Source of the DNA: Caulobacteraceae bacterium
Lineage (GTDB): Bacteria > Pseudomonadota > Alphaproteobacteria > Caulobacterales > Aquidulcibacteraceae
Assembly (NCBI GenBank): GCA_009773335.1
Contig: WRPF01000028.1
Coordinates: forward strand, 1 to 36,581
Reading direction: 5' to 3'
Length of the DNA: 36,581 nucleotides
In this document: one piece after another, positions 33,684 to 36,581 of the stretch
How the letters are laid out: each line of letters opens with the position of its first letter
Numbering within the stretch: position 1 is the first letter of the stretch
The notes under the pieces: generated by a model
The model's input: only the letters and a program-made list of their open reading frames with translations
What the model was told of the DNA's origin: nothing
Databases searched by the model: none
Made by a program: the position numbers and the translations under genes

Positions 33684-33903
33684 TTGCTTCAAGCCTGTCG
33701 AACCGGAAGCCTTCGGGCAGACGACCACGATACTTGCGCAGGCGCGCTAGAAGTTCGGCGGCGTCCGCGCCCTTCTCCACGGCGAAGGCGCGCTTGCCCG
33801 CGACTTCGATGACGATGTCGTCACCCTCTTCCAGCCCCAGCGCCTCGACCACAGCCTGCGGCAACCTGATGGCGAGACTGTTGCCCCACTTGGAAACCTG
33901 CAT
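33670..33903 (-). CDS. AbrB/MazE-type antitoxin (VapB), second copy
   Basis: A 77-residue antitoxin beginning MQVSKWGNSLAIRLPQAVVE, the MazE/AbrB opening, with 'LGLEEGDDIVIEV' completing the swapped hairpin. The C-terminal 'AAELLARLRKYRGRLPEGFRFDRLEAN' should bind the toxin. The start at 33903 is chosen over the longer frame to 33933 because it matches the family N-terminus. A candidate operator lies just upstream (33916-33944). Confidence 0.92.
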   Translation of the reverse strand: MQVSKWGNSLAIRLPQAVVEALGLEEGDDIVIEVAGKRAFAVEKGADAAELLARLRKYRGRLPEGFRFDRLEANARK

Positions 33904-33915
33904 CGACGTCGCTCC

Positions 33916-33944
33916 GGATATACAATACGGCATCTAGTATATCC
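33916..33944 (-). promoter_or_regulatory. Palindromic operator and promoter of the second VapBC pair
   Basis: GGATATAC (33916-33923) and GTATATCC (33937-33944) are perfect inverted halves, 13 bases apart and ending 12 bases before the antitoxin ATG. A TATACT -10-like hexamer lies within the far arm on the coding strand. AT-rich palindromes of this kind at the antitoxin promoter are typical sites for binding by the antitoxin-toxin complex. This is an inference from position and symmetry. Confidence 0.65.
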
Positions 33945-34019
33945 CGCGCCAAAAGTCCAGCTTCCCGACCCGGACTGGCGGCCGGTGAAAGTCGCTCGAG
34001 GATGTGTCAGGTTCGCATC

Positions 34020-34484
34020 ATGCCCATCGATCCCTTCTCCCGTCCGCTCGTTCCGGCGCGCACATTCGACCAGCTTGAGACCGGCGAGCGGTTTCCCTGT
34101 CCCGCGCGCACGCTGACGGACGCGCATTTCACCGCGTTCCAGGCGCTCAGCGGCGACAATCACCCGATCCACTATGACCGCGAGTACTGCCGCGCGCAGG
34201 GCCACCACGATCTCCTCGCGCACGGGCTGCAGGTGCTGTGCCTCACGGCGGCGGGCGCGGGACTGTTTCCGCATGTGATCGCGGAAAAGCTCGTCGGTTT
34301 CACCGAGGTGCGCGCGAAATTCCTGAAAGGTGTCTTTCCGGGCGACACGCTCTATCCGCTTCTCGAAATCACCGAACTGAAGCGGCAAAACACCACCGGC
34401 GTCGTCACCATGCGGGCCACGGTCGAAAACCAGAAGGGCGAGATCGTGCTCGAAGGCAGCCACGCGTACCTCGTGCGGCTCTAG
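34020..34484 (+). CDS. MaoC-like (R)-specific dehydratase-family protein
   Basis: A 154-residue single hot-dog protein. The hydratase signature 'ALSGDNHPIHYDREYC' has the catalytic pair D46 and H51. 'HGLQVLCLTAAG' and 'VRAKFLKGVFPGDTL' follow as in the family. Substrates are usually enoyl-CoA or (R)-3-hydroxyacyl-CoA. The frame starts at 34002; the ATG at 34020 is preferred on family length. Together with the acyl-CoA synthetase and crotonase it widens the acyl-CoA metabolism in the window, but they are not linked. Confidence 0.88.
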   Translation: MPIDPFSRPLVPARTFDQLETGERFPCPARTLTDAHFTAFQALSGDNHPIHYDREYCRAQGHHDLLAHGLQVLCLTAAGAGLFPHVIAEKLVGFTEVRAKFLKGVFPGDTLYPLLEITELKRQNTTGVVTMRATVENQKGEIVLEGSHAYLVRL

Positions 34485-34552
34485 CCCGGCTTGCAGCGGA
34501 TCGCGGTCCGCGCCATGTGCGCAGGGAACCGTTCCCCTTCCGAGGCGCCCCC

Positions 34553-35182
34553 ATGTCCATCGATCCCGCTCTCGTGCCCGCCGCCCCGCGCGAGAACGAG
34601 CCGACCGCCCTGCCGCACGCCTCGCTCGACACGCTGAGGCTGATGGCCGTGCGTCGTTCGCCGAAACCCTTCCATCTCGCCGAACCCGCGCCCGACGCGG
34701 CCCAGCTCGCCGCGATCCTCACGCTCGCTGCGCGCACGCCCGATCACGGCAAGCGCGCTCCCTGGCGCTTCATCGTGTTCGAGGGCGAGGCGCGCCATCG
34801 CGCGGGTGACGCGCTCGCCGCCGTCATGGCCGGACAAGGCGATGCGACGGAGGAAACGATCAAGGCGACACGCGAAAGCCTCGCACGCGCGCCGATGGTG
34901 ATCGCCGTGGTCTCCGCCGCGAAACCGCACGTGAAGATACCGGAATGGGAACAGGTGCTGTCGGCAGGCGCCGTCAGCTACGGACTCATCCTCGCAGCAC
35001 ACGCCTTCGGGTTCGGCGCGGTCTGGCTCACAGGCTGGCCCACCTACGATGCCGGCGCGCGCGCGGCGCTGGGCCTCAAAGACGATGAGAGGCTCGCCGC
35101 GCTCATCCACGTCGGCACGCAGTCTGAATCACAGCCGGAGCGCGCGCGCCCCGACATGTCGGCCATCGTCACGCGCTACTAG
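34553..35182 (+). CDS. Nitroreductase-family protein (YdjA-like)
   Basis: A 209-residue FMN-binding nitroreductase. 'LMAVRRSPKPF' begins the flavin site, 'AARTPDHGKRAPWRFIVFEG' continues it, and 'GFGAVWLTGWPTYD' covers the C-terminal fold. It is of the short, single-domain YdjA type and distinct from the nitroreductase at 30676. GAGG precedes the ATG at 34553. The TAG stop shares CTAG with the convergent L,D-transpeptidase-like gene. It starts 68 bp after the MaoC-like gene and may share its transcript. Confidence 0.88.
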   Translation: MSIDPALVPAAPRENEPTALPHASLDTLRLMAVRRSPKPFHLAEPAPDAAQLAAILTLAARTPDHGKRAPWRFIVFEGEARHRAGDALAAVMAGQGDATEETIKATRESLARAPMVIAVVSAAKPHVKIPEWEQVLSAGAVSYGLILAAHAFGFGAVWLTGWPTYDAGARAALGLKDDERLAALIHVGTQSESQPERARPDMSAIVTRY

Positions 35183-35778
35183 CGCCCTGCGAAGATCAGC
35201 ACGCCGTCCTCAAGCCGGTTCACGACCTCGGCAATCAGCGGCGTCTCGACGACAAAGCATCCGAATGACCGTCCCGGCTTGCCATGCGTGCGCCGCCAGT
35301 CGGCGTCCATGTACGGCGCGGAATGCAGCACCACTGCGCGCTCCTCGGCATTGGAATTGCGCGCCGGATCGAGCCCGCGCAGACGCAGAGAAAGGCCGTG
35401 TGCGCCCATGTAGCGACGCAGCGCGATATAGGGACCGAGCGAGGAGGCGTTGGAGCCAGGATCGTTGGAGAAGACCTGCGGCACGCCGACATGCGCCGGA
35501 TCGGAGCCCCTGCCGTGCGCCGTGAGATAGGCCGACACTGCGCCGGTCGTGAGATCGACCACGTAAAAGCGCGGCCTGTCCGAAGGACGGGAGAAATCGA
35601 CGACCGCGATGCGGTCGCGCCGGGCTTCGGCGTGGGCGCTCCAGACCTGAAGCGCCTGCGTGAGCAGATCGCTGCGCACCGCGCCCTGGGGATCGACGAC
35701 GACGCCGTTGAGGACGACGCTCGCCTGAGCGGGGGTCGCGAAGAACAGAACGGCCAGCGCGGCGATCAGCAGTCTCAT
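35179..35778 (-). CDS. Murein L,D-transpeptidase-like catalytic-domain protein (YkuD_2 type), exported
   Basis: A 199-residue protein. Signal peptide MRLLIAALAVLFFATPAQA is followed by a mature domain. The catalytic-type motifs are H152 ('VVLHSAPYMDADW') and C174 ('GRSFGCFVVETP'). These match the PF13645-type variant of YkuD enzymes, which is thought to act on peptidoglycan cross-links. The start at 35778 is preferred for the signal peptide; the frame is open to 35946. There is no LysM or other anchoring domain. It follows queF on the same strand with 35 bp between. Confidence 0.85.
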   Translation of the reverse strand: MRLLIAALAVLFFATPAQASVVLNGVVVDPQGAVRSDLLTQALQVWSAHAEARRDRIAVVDFSRPSDRPRFYVVDLTTGAVSAYLTAHGRGSDPAHVGVPQVFSNDPGSNASSLGPYIALRRYMGAHGLSLRLRGLDPARNSNAEERAVVLHSAPYMDADWRRTHGKPGRSFGCFVVETPLIAEVVNRLEDGVLIFAGR

Positions 35779-35813
35779 CGTCGTTCTCCCGGACAGATTA
35801 ACCCCGTCCCCGA

Positions 35814-36278
35814 TTAACCGCGCCCCCGATACGGCGCGACGCCCTGATCCGGCAGCCAGAGCCCCTCGGGAGGCGCACCCGTCTGCCAGAACACGTCGAT
35901 CGGGATGCCGCCGCGGGGGTACCAGTATCCGCCGATACGGAGCCACCGCGGCGCGATCGCGTCAACGATGCGCTTGGCCACATAGACCGTGCACGCCTCG
36001 TGGAAGGCGCCGTGATTGCGGAAACTCTGCAGGAAGAGCTTCAGGCTCTTGGACTCAACGATCCAGTCGCCCGGCGCATAATCGATGACGAGATGGCCGA
36101 AATCGGGCTGACCGGTGACCGGGCACAGCGAGGTGAACTCCGGCGCCGCGAAGCGGGCGAGGTAGAGCGCGTCGGGGTGCGGGTTCGGCGCACGCTCCAG
36201 GATGGCGGTTTCGGGCGACGTGGGCGCCTCGACGTGCGCGCCGAGCTGGGTGAGCCCGGTTGTGGAATGGTCTGACAT
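35814..36278 (-). CDS. queF: NADPH-dependent 7-cyano-7-deazaguanine reductase (QueF)
   Basis: A 154-residue short-form QueF reducing preQ0 to preQ1 in queuosine synthesis. The nucleophile is C52 ('[10 protein letters not shown]') and the general acid D59. The QueF family motif '[20 protein letters not shown]' is at about 75-94. The start at 36278 fits family length. No other queuosine genes adjoin it. Its function fits the tRNA-Tyr at 14.6 kb, whose GTA anticodon is a queuosine substrate. Confidence 0.95.
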   Translation of the reverse strand: MSDHSTTGLTQLGAHVEAPTSPETAILERAPNPHPDALYLARFAAPEFTSLCPVTGQPDFGHLVIDYAPGDWIVESKSLKLFLQSFRNHGAFHEACTVYVAKRIVDAIAPRWLRIGGYWYPRGGIPIDVFWQTGAPPEGLWLPDQGVAPYRGRG

Positions 36279-36324
36279 ACGAGGTCTGCTAGCGCGCGCC
36301 GCCGACGCGCGCCAGCATTCCCCC

Positions 36325-36581
36325 TCAGCCTTCCTCGTAGATGCCGAAGGCGTTCCGCACCGGATCGTTCGGGTTGATCCAGTCGTGATCCAGACCGGCG
36401 AGCTTGCGCAGCGCCGCCTGGATGTCCGCCCCGGACCGTCCGACGCGCACCCCCGCCTGACGCACCGCCAGGATCGTCGCCTCACGCTCCTCGGGGCCGA
36501 GCAGCGCGTTGCCGACCCCGCGCGCCTCCTCCAGCCGCCAGCCGAAGAAGCCGTCGCGGGCGAAGGCGAGCGCTGCGGGCG
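36325..36581 (-). CDS. C-terminal part of an unrecognised protein, cut by the window edge
   Basis: An open frame enters from the right edge and ends at a TGA at 36325-36327, giving 84 visible residues. The readable end includes '[20 protein letters not shown]' and ends '[22 protein letters not shown]'. The visible part is a mix of helices with no clear motif. It lies 46 bp upstream of queF on the same strand. Family unknown. Confidence 0.5.
   Translation of the reverse strand, partial: PAALAFARDGFFGWRLEEARGVGNALLGPEEREATILAVRQAGVRVGRSGADIQAALRKLAGLDHDWINPNDPVRNAFGIYEEG

Overview
The window looks like a stretch of the main chromosome of a GC-rich alphaproteobacterium. The strongest evidence is the gene order on the minus strand from about 22.5 to 30.2 kb (dgt, SPOR protein, scpA, scpB, tatA, tatB, tatC, serS, with erpA divergent from dgt). 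From memory, this follows a conserved alphaproteobacterial neighbourhood. The PAS_5-type protein, the MHYT kinase, the tandem PilZ protein and the GIY-YIG protein beside a tRNA fit a Caulobacterales/Hyphomonadaceae-like genome. The genus cannot be fixed from sequence alone. No rRNA, CRISPR array, prophage or transposase was seen.

Layout. 1-4.0 kb: a cut-off small gene, an AMP-forming acyl-CoA synthetase, an unknown 117-aa protein, an exported MsrB and a PAS_5 protein. 4.0-7.3 kb: a tightly overlapping minus-strand operon of an MHYT-Hpt-CheA-like kinase, a CheX-like protein and a single-domain receiver. 7.4-13.0 kb: a GMC oxidoreductase, a tandem PilZ protein, a DUF4287-like protein and a large serralysin-type RTX metalloprotease. 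13.1-19.9 kb: tRNA-Gly, an epoxide-hydrolase-like enzyme, a GIY-YIG protein, tRNA-Tyr, rlmB, a membrane protein, metG, a crotonase and rarA. 19.9-22.5 kb: an HtrA-type lipoprotein protease, an unknown protein and a repeat-rich intergenic stretch. 22.5-30.6 kb: the serS-tatCBA-scpBA-SPOR-dgt cluster with erpA, interrupted by a VapBC-type toxin-antitoxin pair and a small HTH-like protein. 30.6-36.6 kb: two nitroreductases, cysE, a Nudix hydrolase coupled to a second VapBC pair, a MaoC-like protein, an L,D-transpeptidase-like protein, queF and a gene cut by the window edge.

The most unusual content is a rich set of palindromic repeats. At least six sequence families are visible. Most copies are intergenic, but two lie in frame inside housekeeping genes: a two-hairpin element in serS and a perfect 24-bp inverted pair in tatB. 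The same 24-bp unit is paired again upstream of htrA. Near-identical-length 100-bp cloverleaf-like elements lie in the tatC-serS gap and the dgt-erpA gap. serS also has a patch of aberrant codon use that carries an insert of about 50 residues. Several convergent gene pairs share palindromic stop codons with no room for a separate terminator.

Functional themes: sensory phosphorelay and c-di-GMP reception (kinase/CheX/receiver, PilZ), translation (serS, metG, rlmB, two tRNAs, queF), envelope work and export (tatABC, HtrA, SPOR, L,D-transpeptidase, RTX protease), chromosome maintenance (scpAB, rarA, dgt) and redox or acyl-CoA metabolism.
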